Assembly (NCBI GenBank): GCA_003695605.1
Contig: RFIK01000076.1
Coordinates: forward strand, 1 to 6,696
DNA: 6,696 nt
From: Chlorobiota bacterium
GTDB taxonomy: Bacteria > Bacteroidota > Ignavibacteria > Kapaibacteriales > NICIL-2
Direction of reading: 5' to 3'
Shown here: positions 1-6,696 of the stretch, piece by piece
How the letters are laid out: each line of letters starts with the position of its first letter
How positions within the stretch are numbered: the stretch's first letter is position 1
Made by a program: the position numbers and the translations under genes
Notes under the pieces: model-generated
What the model saw: only the letters and a program-made list of their open reading frames with translations
The model's database searches: none
Told to the model about the DNA's origin: nothing

Positions 1-2099
1 ACAGAGGGAATCGCATTCCCACCGACGACGTGGTATTCTCGGACGTCTTCATTCAGTTGGGACAGACGTCGCATGACGAACAAACGGAACTTGACGGTAT
101 CATCAAATGGCCACATATCCTTGTAGCCGATGCCATTTGAGTCAACCGGTACTGCGATAACATATGCGGTGAAGCGCCCAATCTGGTCATCGATGAACTC
201 GTTTGGTTCAAAGGGAGGGAATTGGACTTGGACATACGCATACGGTGGAACACCGTTGAGCGACGGTGCGGGACTCGTTGCAGTAAAGACGGGCGGTTGA
301 TTTGCTCCAGCGACTTGAATTGTCCCGAGCCGGTAGCCGCCGACAGTCCAGTTTGAATTATCACTGAAAAATGAATTGATGCGGACAAGACGGTTATACA
401 CTACGCGACCTGTTGCATCATTGATAATCCGAAAACGTGCGCTGAACTTGATGTTCTGAGGCTGGTAGTTCACGCCTCGCGGACCCTGAATGTCATTACT
501 CAAGTTTTGGAAAATCGCGATCGGCTGAATGCCACCAAGCCGCCCGTCCCCCGCGAGTATTTCAAAGTTGTTGACGTTCTGTGACGGCACGACAACCGTG
601 TAATCTGCCGCTTGATTTGGATCGCGAGGCTTGACCCGGTATTCTGTCGTAACTGCACGTACAGTGTTTTTCCATTGTTTGAACTGGATCACAACACCGA
701 CTGCTGGGGTGCTGTTATCTTCCAGGCCTGTACCGGAAACGTAAACTTTGGGGTTGTAGCCGCTTGCAGTCTGGGTGTAATACACTGTGTATTGGAGGTA
801 GCGGGTTGTAGTTGCGCTGGAACTTCCATCAAGCGAGTTGTATGTATTGTGTCGTGCTTGCCCTCGGACTGCCATCGTTGTGTTGTTCCGGAACATGTCC
901 CGCGCCGTATAGGGGCGGTTGAAATTGTCGAATGCAACACCCTGGAGGTTGGTGAAAACAACGTGAATCGAAGAGTCAGAACGGTTGAGAACAACCGCAA
1001 CGCTTGCAGAAATAAAGTTCCGGTCGCCAGGACGAATATCTGCGTTGTAGTTGAACGTTCCCTGTGAGGCACCACCACGGAAGAATGTCCACGTTCCTCG
1101 GGGTGTGAGGTTCTGATACCAAATGATCAGCCGATCCCCACTTATTGAGCGTTTGTAGTACACCTTCCCGAAGTCATCAATGTAATTGCCTTGGGGGTTG
1201 TACACAGAAAGCTGTAAGTTCCCCCAGCACGGCAGAATAAGTGGGGGATTATTCGTAAAGTTCGCAATGCTATTGATGCCGTCATTGCCAGACCATCGGT
1301 TATTGCCATTTCGGATACCATCCTGCGCATTCGCGCTGCTTTCGCTAATGGTTCCCGTTCCTGGTGGTGTTTTGCCCAATGCGATGCAACGGTACCCGTA
1401 ATCATCTGGTGTTGGATCAGTTGCACCACTGGAGCCCTGAGGTGGGCGAGTATCTTCTCGTTCTGGATCGTAGTACGAAAAAACCCCAGGAGCAATTTCG
1501 CGTTCAATGCGTTGGCCGTTTTCATCGTAAAAGTACCGGCGATTGCTGAACGCGATAATGCCATTTGTGGAAACGTAAAAGCTATCGTACCGAACACCGT
1601 TGAAGTAGAAGGGGAACCCAATTGGAATCGGTCCTGCGAATGCATTATCGGTCGAATCTGTACCGTACGGCAGTTGCGCTGTCTTCGTTGCTGGATTTTG
1701 GAAGTAGGGTCTGCCTTCGGGATGTCCAATCCAGTAACTATCATCGAATTGATGTGGACCGCTCAGGATCTGGCGCCATGTGGTGGGTTGGTAATTGAGG
1801 TCGATCTCGTTGACTGGGAACAGGAATGGGTAAGTCTTCCATGCAGGATCTGCATTGTCGTTGCCATCAACGATGTAATACCCTGTGGATACAGTAGGAG
1901 CGAGTGTGTTCTTCACTGCTGGATTAGGGTTGGGGTTGTCTGATGGCCCCAGTGGGAATGGCCGCGGGTAGGAAGCATTATTGTCAAATTTCCCGATGAC
2001 GCTCCGACGCTGGTCCTCGTTGCCTTTACCATCGTCTGCGATGGCAACGCTGACGAGAGAGAGTAGAACCAATCCAACAACAAGTACGTTGTACCGCAT
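1..2099 (-). CDS. Large exported protein with nidogen-like 'YVSTNG' block, 3' end beyond window
   Basis: I translated this frame codon by codon: it is open for 699 residues from ATG at 2099 and runs off the left edge without a stop. Residues 1-21 form a signal peptide: Arg2, a hydrophobic core at about 5-20, and an Ala-Ile-Ala cleavage site before DDG. The mature part begins with a low-complexity, Asn/Pro-rich stretch (about 40-62). Residues 153-188 read as a beta-rich block (FAGPIPIGFPFYFNG, then YDSFYVSTNGIIAF) resembling the start of nidogen-like or similar surface domains seen in secreted Bacteroidota/Chlorobiota proteins. The rest is rich in N, G, T, Y and P, with alternating beta-type patterns and only two Cys (238, 291), as in large extracellular beta proteins. 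A type IX secretion C-terminal domain would be expected in this group, but that end is outside the window. A GAGGG motif four bases upstream supports the start. The gene lies alone after the purN terminator. Its function is unknown: adhesin, surface-layer or matrix protein are all possible. Confidence 0.85.
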   Translation of the reverse strand, partial: MRYNVLVVGLVLLSLVSVAIADDGKGNEDQRRSVIGKFDNNASYPRPFPLGPSDNPNPNPAVKNTLAPTVSTGYYIVDGNDNADPAWKTYPFLFPVNEIDLNYQPTTWRQILSGPHQFDDSYWIGHPEGRPYFQNPATKTAQLPYGTDSTDNAFAGPIPIGFPFYFNGVRYDSFYVSTNGIIAFSNRRYFYDENGQRIEREIAPGVFSYYDPEREDTRPPQGSSGATDPTPDDYGYRCIALGKTPPGTGTISESSANAQDGIRNGNNRWSGNDGINSIANFTNNPPLILPCWGNLQLSVYNPQGNYIDDFGKVYYKRSISGDRLIIWYQNLTPRGTWTFFRGGASQGTFNYNADIRPGDRNFISASVAVVLNRSDSSIHVVFTNLQGVAFDNFNRPYTARDMFRNNTTMAVRGQARHNTYNSLDGSSSATTTRYLQYTVYYTQTASGYNPKVYVSGTGLEDNSTPAVGVVIQFKQWKNTVRAVTTEYRVKPRDPNQAADYTVVVPSQNVNNFEILAGDGRLGGIQPIAIFQNLSNDIQGPRGVNYQPQNIKFSARFRIINDATGRVVYNRLVRINSFFSDNSNWTVGGYRLGTIQVAGANQPPVFTATSPAPSLNGVPPYAYVQVQFPPFEPNEFIDDQIGRFTAYVIAVPVDSNGIGYKDMWPFDDTVKFRLFVMRRLSQLNEDVREYHVVGGNAIPS
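2037..2099 (-). other. Signal peptide coding segment
   Basis: The first 21 codons of the exported protein encode MRYNVLVVGLVLLSLVSVAI followed by Ala, then DDGKGNEDQ. There is one basic residue near the N-terminus, about 16 mostly hydrophobic residues, and small Ala at positions -3 and -1, fitting signal peptidase I (Sec pathway). There is no Cys after the core, so this is not a lipoprotein signal. Confidence 0.85.
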
Positions 2100-2103
2100 G
2101 GTA

Positions 2104-2108
2104 CCCTC
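2104..2108 (-). promoter_or_regulatory. Shine-Dalgarno GAGGG of the exported protein gene
   Basis: On the minus strand GAGGG is followed by TACC and then ATG at 2099. The spacing of four bases is short but workable. It is the clearest ribosome binding site in the window and supports the start that gives the signal peptide. Confidence 0.55.
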
Positions 2109-2169
2109 AGAAAGATTGTGGAACATGTTACCTACTGTTGAATGCGAAAATTTCATGGCACTTGTTGCA

Positions 2170-2177
2170 CAAAAGTA
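2170..2177 (-). promoter_or_regulatory. Possible Bacteroidota-type -7 promoter element (TACTTTTG)
   Basis: The minus strand reads TACTTTTG, an exact match to the TAnnTTTG -7 consensus known for the main sigma factor of Bacteroidota. It lies about 70 bases upstream of the exported protein gene, in the only sizeable intergenic gap. A -33 TTTG at the usual spacing (about 19 bases) is missing: the nearest TTG triplets are 13 and 24 bases upstream. The call therefore rests on one eight-base match and on position. Confidence 0.3.
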
Positions 2178-2309
2178 ATGCACCTGGCGACAATTCTGTT
2201 TCAATGGTGACTACGCTCGAGCAGCGCACTCACTCCGTTACCACCACTAGGGCGAAAAACGCCGTGTCAAGAACCAATCGTAAAAATGCAAAAAAAAACC
2301 GTTACAACC

Positions 2310-2343
2310 AAAAAAATTTTCACGCTCCCCATTCGAGAGAGCG
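2310..2343 (-). terminator. Probable intrinsic terminator overlapping the 3' end of purN
   Basis: Transcribed leftward, bases 2343 to 2323 can fold as a hairpin: CGCTCTCT pairs with GGGGAGCG around a CGAAT loop. This gives eight pairs, the innermost including G-T wobbles. The hairpin covers the last codons of purN, its stop follows, then AAAA and a run of seven T (2316-2310). A second run of nine T lies at 2298-2290. The six-base gap between stem and T-run is longer than ideal, which lowers confidence. Its position at the end of the cdd-metH-SDR-purN run fits an operon terminator. Confidence 0.5.
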
Positions 2344-2931
2344 CTGACAGTAGCGTTCAACCGTTCGCGGGTAGAGGTAGCGCTCTGCCGCTTGAACACG
2401 CAGCATCAGCGTCTCCGGTGTATCGTCAGTATTGACCGGAACACGCACCTGCTCGAGAATAGGTCCGGCGTCGTATTCCTCGGTCACCAGATGAATCGTC
2501 GCGCCACTGCATCGCTCCCCAGCTGCAAGGACTGCACGATGGACATGGATGCCGTACATTCCTTTGCCGCCGAACTTGGGAAGCAACGCTGGATGCACAT
2601 TGAGTATTCGATCGCGGAAGTGTGCGACAACTGCACTCGGCACTTTGAGCAAGTAGCCCGCGAGCACCACAAGCTCGATACCTCGTAACAGCTCTATCAT
2701 CGCTGTAGCGTAGGCATCCTCGGTCGAAAATCCGCGCGGGGAAAGCACAGTAGAACGGATACCGAACTGTTCTGCAACACCGATGATCCCAGCGTCGGCG
2801 CGATTGGTAAGAACCAACTCGACCGAAAACGCACGTACGCCGGAGCGCTCGTACTCAAGAATCGCACGCGCAGTAGATCCTGCGCCCGAGCCGAAAATTG
2901 CGACTGGCACCTTAGCGTTTTGCGCGGCCAC
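2320..2931 (-). CDS. purN: Phosphoribosylglycinamide formyltransferase (GART)
   Basis: Transfers a formyl group from 10-formyltetrahydrofolate to glycinamide ribonucleotide, the third step of cytosolic de novo purine synthesis. With GTG at 2931 the protein has 203 residues, normal for PurN. Numbering from that start, the phosphate-binding loop after the first strand is IFGSGAGS (12-19). The catalytic triad of the family is present: Asn111 and His113 in ILNVHPALLPKF, and Asp154 in EEYDAGPILEQ. The loop GGKGMYGIHVH (121-131) is the form I associate with Bacteroidota/Chlorobiota. The start is ambiguous. GTG 2931 has AGAGG six bases upstream and overlaps the preceding gene by 20 bases. GTG 2910 gives 196 residues, a family-like N-terminus one residue before the first strand, and a one-base gap, but no Shine-Dalgarno. 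It is the last gene of the operon. Identity is secure; the start is not. Confidence 0.95.
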   Translation of the reverse strand: MAAQNAKVPVAIFGSGAGSTARAILEYERSGVRAFSVELVLTNRADAGIIGVAEQFGIRSTVLSPRGFSTEDAYATAMIELLRGIELVVLAGYLLKVPSAVVAHFRDRILNVHPALLPKFGGKGMYGIHVHRAVLAAGERCSGATIHLVTEEYDAGPILEQVRVPVNTDDTPETLMLRVQAAERYLYPRTVERYCQRSLEWGA

Positions 2932-4603
2932 CACCTTCCTCTGCGTAGAGGATATACGCTGCAAGTTTTCCTTCGTTGATGGTGTCGAAGTTCTCCCAGT
3001 ACTCTGCGGTGAATTCCGCACGCGAGCTAGTATCGCCGTCATTTGGAGAGCAACGTTCGATGATCTGACGGCATCGTTCGACCCAACGCGCCCAGTTCGA
3101 TGGGCGTAAGTCAATCCACCCATCATGGCACCAGCGCTCGAGATTTTCTGCTGTCATCCCGCGATCGACCGTCGTTGCCGAGGGCACCAGAACCGTCTCA
3201 CCGCGCAAGTAGCGGCTTCCGTCACTGAGCAGAATTGGCAGCCCAACCGAAAGAATCGTCGAGCGGAACTCAGCGTTCGATGCAACAAATCCATCGGCAG
3301 CGCGCGCAAGCTCGTGCGGATCCGCAGCTGCAACCTGACGCATCGAGCTGGCTATTGCCCGGAGAATTGCCGCCTCGTAGAGCAGCTTCGTCAGGCGCGG
3401 CGGACCGAGCAACTCAAAACCAATGCTCGTATTGCCATGCTCACGCTCGAGCCGTCGGAGCGTCGCAAGCGCGCGCTCACGGAGTGCTCCGGCTCGGTAG
3501 GTGGGACCCATCACACTTGCATCGAGCGCCTGGACAATCTCGCGACCAGTTGCTGCACCGCGGAGCTCCTCGACGACTACGTGCGCAATTTCCTCCGGTG
3601 TGACCATCTCCATCAGCCCAACCGTCGTCACAGTCTCAAATTCTGCGCGACCGAAAATCCCGTTCTCACCGGTGTCAATGAAGACAGACTCCAGCGGGAT
3701 GTTCAGGCGAAGCACTCCCTCGTTACCGTTATGGTCGAACTCGCCGACACACGGGCGGGCATGTTCGATGGGCATGTCGCTTCGCTCGATGAGCTGGCCA
3801 CGCCGAACAATTGGACCGTACCCAATGCGCTTCCACCCAATTGCAGCACTCGGTTTGACTTCCTTGACGACAGGGCCGCCGGGCGTGCGCGCCATCAGAA
3901 ACAGGAGCATAGACTGCGCCCCTGCAACTGCCGCCTTCGAGAGTAACACTCGCGACGGACGCTCTTCGCTATGCGTAAACGGAATGTTGAGCCCCATACC
4001 GCCTGTTCCACTCGTGCCGACTTTGAGGTACACGTGCACCTTTGCTTCACGCAACGCGTGGTGGAGAATCTGGATGTGCCGGACTAATTGCGGAATGTAG
4101 AGACTGGCCAGGAGATGCTCGACCGATCCTGCGTCAATCTGCTGCTCGCTGTCATACGCCATGCGTGCAAGCCGCATCCCCGTTGTGTAAATGTCCTGGT
4201 ATGCAATCGCCGTTGCGGTGTTGACGCAATCAATGACGGCATCCGGTTGGTGTGTCATCAGCAAATCGTAGAGCGCTTGGCGACGGAGCATCTGCTCGGT
4301 CAACTCGCCGAGCGTATCCTCGACCACTGCGCGGCGCCGGTCTGGATCGGCGAGCAACTCTGCCCGCGAGAGGTCCTTCCATTCGGTCCGCACGAAGATG
4401 TTTCCCCACCAGGGAACGAATGTCTCCGGCGGAAGGAGAGCAAATTGCCGCCGAAGGTGTTCGACCGCTTCTTCGGCTTCCTCGCGGCGGAGCGATGTAA
4501 CGATGACACGCGCCGGTTCGTAGCGCATCAATCGTTGGATGATTGCTGAGCCAACCAAGCCCCAACCACCCAACACAAGAATCGTCGAGCCTTTCAGTTG
4601 CAT
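2912..4603 (-). CDS. Atypical large SDR-family NAD(P)-binding protein, substrate unknown
   Basis: A 563-residue soluble protein with a Rossmann nucleotide-binding start: STILVLGGWGLVGSAI, with the glycine motif GGWGLVG at 12-18. Further on, AVIDCVNTAT (122-131) resembles the strand-4 region of extended SDRs. VYLKVGTSGTGG (191-202) followed by SRVLLSK (217-223) resembles the SDR strand-5/helix-5 active-site region. Ser/Thr near 197-198 and Lys223 are present, but the Tyr of the YxxxK motif is replaced by Val219, so classical SDR chemistry is doubtful. The protein is about twice a classical SDR. The C-terminal 230 residues, including GWIDLRPSNWARWVERC (495-511), have no assignment I can make. 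No signal peptide or membrane segment is seen. ATG 4603 is chosen because it sits just before the Rossmann strand; no Shine-Dalgarno is visible. It lies 55 bases after metH and overlaps or abuts purN, so it is probably co-transcribed. It could be a dehydrogenase, epimerase or non-catalytic NAD sensor. Confidence 0.75.
   Translation of the reverse strand: MQLKGSTILVLGGWGLVGSAIIQRLMRYEPARVIVTSLRREEAEEAVEHLRRQFALLPPETFVPWWGNIFVRTEWKDLSRAELLADPDRRRAVVEDTLGELTEQMLRRQALYDLLMTHQPDAVIDCVNTATAIAYQDIYTTGMRLARMAYDSEQQIDAGSVEHLLASLYIPQLVRHIQILHHALREAKVHVYLKVGTSGTGGMGLNIPFTHSEERPSRVLLSKAAVAGAQSMLLFLMARTPGGPVVKEVKPSAAIGWKRIGYGPIVRRGQLIERSDMPIEHARPCVGEFDHNGNEGVLRLNIPLESVFIDTGENGIFGRAEFETVTTVGLMEMVTPEEIAHVVVEELRGAATGREIVQALDASVMGPTYRAGALRERALATLRRLEREHGNTSIGFELLGPPRLTKLLYEAAILRAIASSMRQVAAADPHELARAADGFVASNAEFRSTILSVGLPILLSDGSRYLRGETVLVPSATTVDRGMTAENLERWCHDGWIDLRPSNWARWVERCRQIIERCSPNDGDTSSRAEFTAEYWENFDTINEGKLAAYILYAEEGGGRAKR
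2938..2942 (-). promoter_or_regulatory. Candidate purN ribosome binding site (AGAGG)
   Basis: AGAGG lies six bases before GTG 2931, inside the last codons of the upstream SDR gene. It favours the overlapping start over GTG 2910. The same bases encode part of AEEGG in the SDR protein, so the purine run could be coincidental. Confidence 0.35.
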
Positions 4604-4658
4604 CGAGAATGGTAGCTGTGGTTCGAAAACAAACGGCAGCGAAATTACGCCAGCGCAT

Positions 4659-6443
4659 TTAGCGGACGCTGAAGTACCGCGCCTCGGGGTGGTGGCAAAT
4701 CAGCGCACTGGTACTCTGCTCGGGGACAAGCTCGAATTCCTCCGTGAGCGTCACACCGATGCGCTCAGGCCGCAGAAGCTCCATGATCAGCACTTGGTCT
4801 TCCAGATTCGGACACGCTGGATAGCCAAACGAGTAGCGCGAGCCCTGATAGCCCTGCACGAAGAGAAGTTTGAGCTCCGCTGCATCATTGCCAGCAATAC
4901 CGAGCTCTGTTCGAATTACCTTGTGCCAATACTCGGCCAGGCCTTCTGCGCTCTCGACGCTCAAACCGTGGAAGAAAAGATAGTCCCGGTATTGCCCCTC
5001 CTCGAAGAGCTGCCGTGCATAGGGTGTCGCTCTATCACCAATTGTGACAACGTGGAATGCGACAACGTCGTACTCACCCGACTCAATCGGGCGGAAAAAA
5101 TCCGCGATGCAGAGGAACTTCCCCTCACGTTGACGTGGGAAGTGGAAGCGAACCCACTCGACGAGTGCACTCTCGCTCCGAGGGAGATGCCCAGCGGGAA
5201 GCTCAGTCCACACGTGGTAGAGTGCATCCCCACTCCGCTCGACGGGACGATAGACGATCAGCTCGTCGCCGTCGCTCTGGCATGGAAAGTACCCGTAGAC
5301 GACTTTGGGCTGGAGAAGCCTCTCCCGTTTGCACAGAAGTTTGAGCGCATTGTACGCTGGACGCGCTTGATGCTCGATGATCGCGTTGAACTCTTCCTCG
5401 CTACGGCGACCACGTCGAAATTGCCACTGACCTCGGAAGAGCGCATTCTCGTTGATGTACGCAAAGACAAGCTCGAGCGGAATGTCCTCGACCACACGAG
5501 ACCCCCAAAATGGCGGCACCGGAATCGGCACATCTTGCCGGACCGACGACATCCGCCGCACCACCGGCTGACCGTACTGCTGACGTTCGGTGCGGACGTG
5601 TTCGACCGGCGAGGACTCAAGTTCCTTCTGCGTGTGCTGAAGAGCGAGCGAGACTTCCAGCGAGGTGGTGGGCTGGTGGGGATGAGCGTGCTCTTTTGTG
5701 CGCACAAGTTCCTCCATGAAATGGAGGCCATCGAATGCATCCTGCGCGTAGGCGAGCTTGCCGCTGTAGATCTGCCGCAAGTCGTGCTCGACAAATCGTC
5801 GCGTCAGCGCTGCGCCTCCGAGCACAACCGGTATGCGGATGCCTCGCGCCTCCATCGCTTCGAGATTTTCCTTCATCACCGCAGTGGACTTGACCAACAG
5901 CCCGCTCATGCCGAGTGCGTCGGCGTTGTGTTCCTCCACTGCGTGAAGCATCTGCTCAAGTGGAACCTTGATACCGAGATTGATCACGCGGTAGCCGTTG
6001 TTGCTCAGGATGATGTCCACAAGATTTTTCCCGATGTCGTGGACGTCCCCTTTGACAGTTGCAAGGACGATCGTTCCCTTTGGCGTTGCATCCTCGACGC
6101 GCTCCATATGCGGCTCAAGGTATGCGACAGCAGCCTTCATCGTCTCAGCAGCTTGGAGCACGAAGGGGAGCTGCATTTGGCCGCTGCCGAACAGATCGCC
6201 AACGACGCGCATTCCCTCGAGGAGAAAGCGGTTGATAATCTCCAGCGGCGAGTAGCGCTCGAGGGCCTCGTCGAGATCGCGTTCAAGGCCAAGCCGATCG
6301 CCGCGAATGATACGCTCTTTGAGCCGCTCTTCCACTGGCAGCGTTGCGCTGGCATCCGCTGTCTGCAAAGAAGCGTCATGCTCTGCGTAGTAGGCAATCA
6401 GCTCAGCCAGTGGATCATAGACGCAGCGTCGCTTGAGCGGCAT
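4659..6443 (-). CDS. metH: Split methionine synthase: cobalamin-binding and AdoMet reactivation half
   Basis: 594 residues matching only the C-terminal half of cobalamin-dependent methionine synthase (full enzymes are about 1200). The cap domain (about 40-115) contains MRVVGDLFGSGQMQLP. The B12 domain (about 122-245) has the base-off motif DVHDIG at 133-138; His135 is the expected cobalt ligand, and Ser180 in GMSGLL fits the conserved serine. After a polar linker (about 248-305) comes the reactivation domain (about 306-594). It has LFRGQWQF, and RYSFGYPACP at 536-545 with the Arg and Tyr that contact AdoMet. The homocysteine- and methyltetrahydrofolate-binding modules are absent. ATG 6443, seven bases after the cdd stop, is the plausible start. 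The frame extends upstream only to a TTG at 6539 inside cdd and is closed by TGA at 6540-6542. No Shine-Dalgarno is visible. In the family this half carries the cobalamin and restores cob(II)alamin using AdoMet and an electron donor. Partner methyl-transfer modules are probably encoded elsewhere. It has no internal stops and intact motifs, so it does not look like a decayed fragment. Confidence 0.92.
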   Translation of the reverse strand: MPLKRRCVYDPLAELIAYYAEHDASLQTADASATLPVEERLKERIIRGDRLGLERDLDEALERYSPLEIINRFLLEGMRVVGDLFGSGQMQLPFVLQAAETMKAAVAYLEPHMERVEDATPKGTIVLATVKGDVHDIGKNLVDIILSNNGYRVINLGIKVPLEQMLHAVEEHNADALGMSGLLVKSTAVMKENLEAMEARGIRIPVVLGGAALTRRFVEHDLRQIYSGKLAYAQDAFDGLHFMEELVRTKEHAHPHQPTTSLEVSLALQHTQKELESSPVEHVRTERQQYGQPVVRRMSSVRQDVPIPVPPFWGSRVVEDIPLELVFAYINENALFRGQWQFRRGRRSEEEFNAIIEHQARPAYNALKLLCKRERLLQPKVVYGYFPCQSDGDELIVYRPVERSGDALYHVWTELPAGHLPRSESALVEWVRFHFPRQREGKFLCIADFFRPIESGEYDVVAFHVVTIGDRATPYARQLFEEGQYRDYLFFHGLSVESAEGLAEYWHKVIRTELGIAGNDAAELKLLFVQGYQGSRYSFGYPACPNLEDQVLIMELLRPERIGVTLTEEFELVPEQSTSALICHHPEARYFSVR

Positions 6444-6450
6444 GTTGAGC

Positions 6451-6696
6451 TTACGACCGACTGTGAAACATGTCGCTGCGAAAGGCCCATGGCAGCAGCT
6501 CCGAGGGCGTGCACCAACGTTCTGCGCCCTTGGAGCCAATCATGGCCACGAGGGCATGCGGTGCAAGCTCAACGATCCACTGCCGACATGCACCACAGGG
6601 TGAAATTGGTTCCTCGGTATCAGCAGCAATGCAGAGGAGCAGGAAAGATTCTCCCCCTGCAGCCCGCGCAGCGGCGAGTGCAGCACGCTCCGCGCA
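6451..6696 (-). CDS. cdd: Cytidine deaminase, C-terminal part (5' end beyond window)
   Basis: The frame enters from the right edge and ends at TAA 6453-6451, giving 81 residues. The fragment opens with CAERAALAAARAAG, holding the first zinc Cys and the catalytic Glu of the family's C-A-E motif. It continues with ADTEEPISPCGACRQWIVEL, whose PCxxC gives the other two zinc ligands (fragment residues 34 and 37), and ends with SELLPWAFRSDMF, a typical C-terminus of the short (about 130-residue) tetrameric form. Roughly the first 50 residues are missing. The enzyme deaminates cytidine and deoxycytidine to uridine forms in pyrimidine salvage. It lies seven bases upstream of metH on the same strand, so the two are very likely co-transcribed. 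Confidence 0.93.
   Translation of the reverse strand, partial: CAERAALAAARAAGGESFLLLCIAADTEEPISPCGACRQWIVELAPHALVAMIGSKGAERWCTPSELLPWAFRSDMFHSRS

Noticed and set aside
612..1067. 151-residue plus-strand open frame
   Set aside because: Antisense shadow of the exported protein gene; Cys/Val-rich with no domain signal or ribosome binding site.
1142..1744. 200-residue minus-strand open frame inside the exported protein gene
   Set aside because: It is out of frame with the 699-codon reading frame that has a signal peptide and coherent beta-protein composition. Its product shows no recognisable pattern.
2122..2129. AACATGTT palindrome upstream of the exported protein gene as an operator
   Set aside because: An eight-base palindrome occurring once is expected by chance, and no known regulator site is matched.
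2254..2266. GGCG-AAAAA-CGCC inverted repeat in the intergenic region
   Set aside because: Only four base pairs, with no T-run following on either strand that would make a terminator; it may be chance.
2265..2270. Perfect TTGACA on the minus strand as a sigma70 -35 box
   Set aside because: No -10-like hexamer lies 15-19 bases downstream (the region reads CTAGTGGTGG), and it is far from the gene start.
2932..3126. Upstream extension of purN to 3126 (268 residues)
   Set aside because: The added N-terminus lies wholly inside the SDR gene in another frame, and PurN proteins start right before the first Rossmann strand.
3125..3946. 273-residue plus-strand open frame
   Set aside because: Antisense to the SDR gene, which has a clear Rossmann motif. 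The product is Arg/Cys/His-rich with no domain signal: a shadow frame of GC-rich coding DNA.
6444..6539. Upstream extension of the metH frame to TTG 6539 (626 residues)
   Set aside because: The extra 32 residues are the out-of-frame shadow of cdd, have no MetH similarity, and would need a 90-base overlap. ATG 6443 just after the cdd stop is better.

Overview
The window is a stretch of bacterial chromosome in which all recognisable coding is on the minus strand, so genes read from high to low coordinates. It holds five protein genes, two of them cut by the window edges. I see no RNA genes, mobile elements or CRISPR array. The PurN protein has the FGGKGMYG-type loop that I associate with Bacteroidota/Chlorobiota. 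The large exported protein starts with a 'FPFxFxGxxYxSFYVSTNGxIxF' block common in exported proteins of that group. Two internal genes lack an obvious Shine-Dalgarno. Together these suggest a member of the Bacteroidota-Chlorobiota superphylum (for example an Ignavibacteria/Kapabacteria-like lineage). This placement is inference from protein style, not from a marker gene.

Right part (6696 to 2320): a tightly packed run of four genes, probably one operon. It starts with the C-terminal 81 residues of a cytidine deaminase (cdd, cut by the right edge). Seven bases later comes a 594-residue protein with only the C-terminal half of cobalamin-dependent methionine synthase: cap, B12-binding and AdoMet reactivation domains. 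After 55 bases follows a 563-residue atypical Rossmann/SDR-family protein of unknown substrate. purN (GAR formyltransferase) overlaps or abuts its end. A hairpin plus T-run at the 3' end of purN looks like the operon's terminator. metH and purN both belong to folate one-carbon metabolism, and cdd is nucleotide salvage, so the cluster has a nucleotide/one-carbon theme. The job of the SDR protein in it is unknown.

Middle (2100 to 2319): a 220-base, AT-richer intergenic region. It holds the terminator T-runs, a possible Bacteroidota-type -7 promoter element and a Shine-Dalgarno for the next gene.

Left part (2099 to 1): a long exported protein with a clear signal peptide, open through the left edge after 699 codons. 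It is rich in Asn, Pro, Gly, Tyr and Thr, and its function is not recognised.

The most notable observation is the split methionine synthase. Its reading frame is closed by a TGA just upstream (6540-6542), and the space where the homocysteine- and folate-binding modules would be encoded is occupied by cdd. The catalytic half must therefore come from another locus, or the protein works in some other way.
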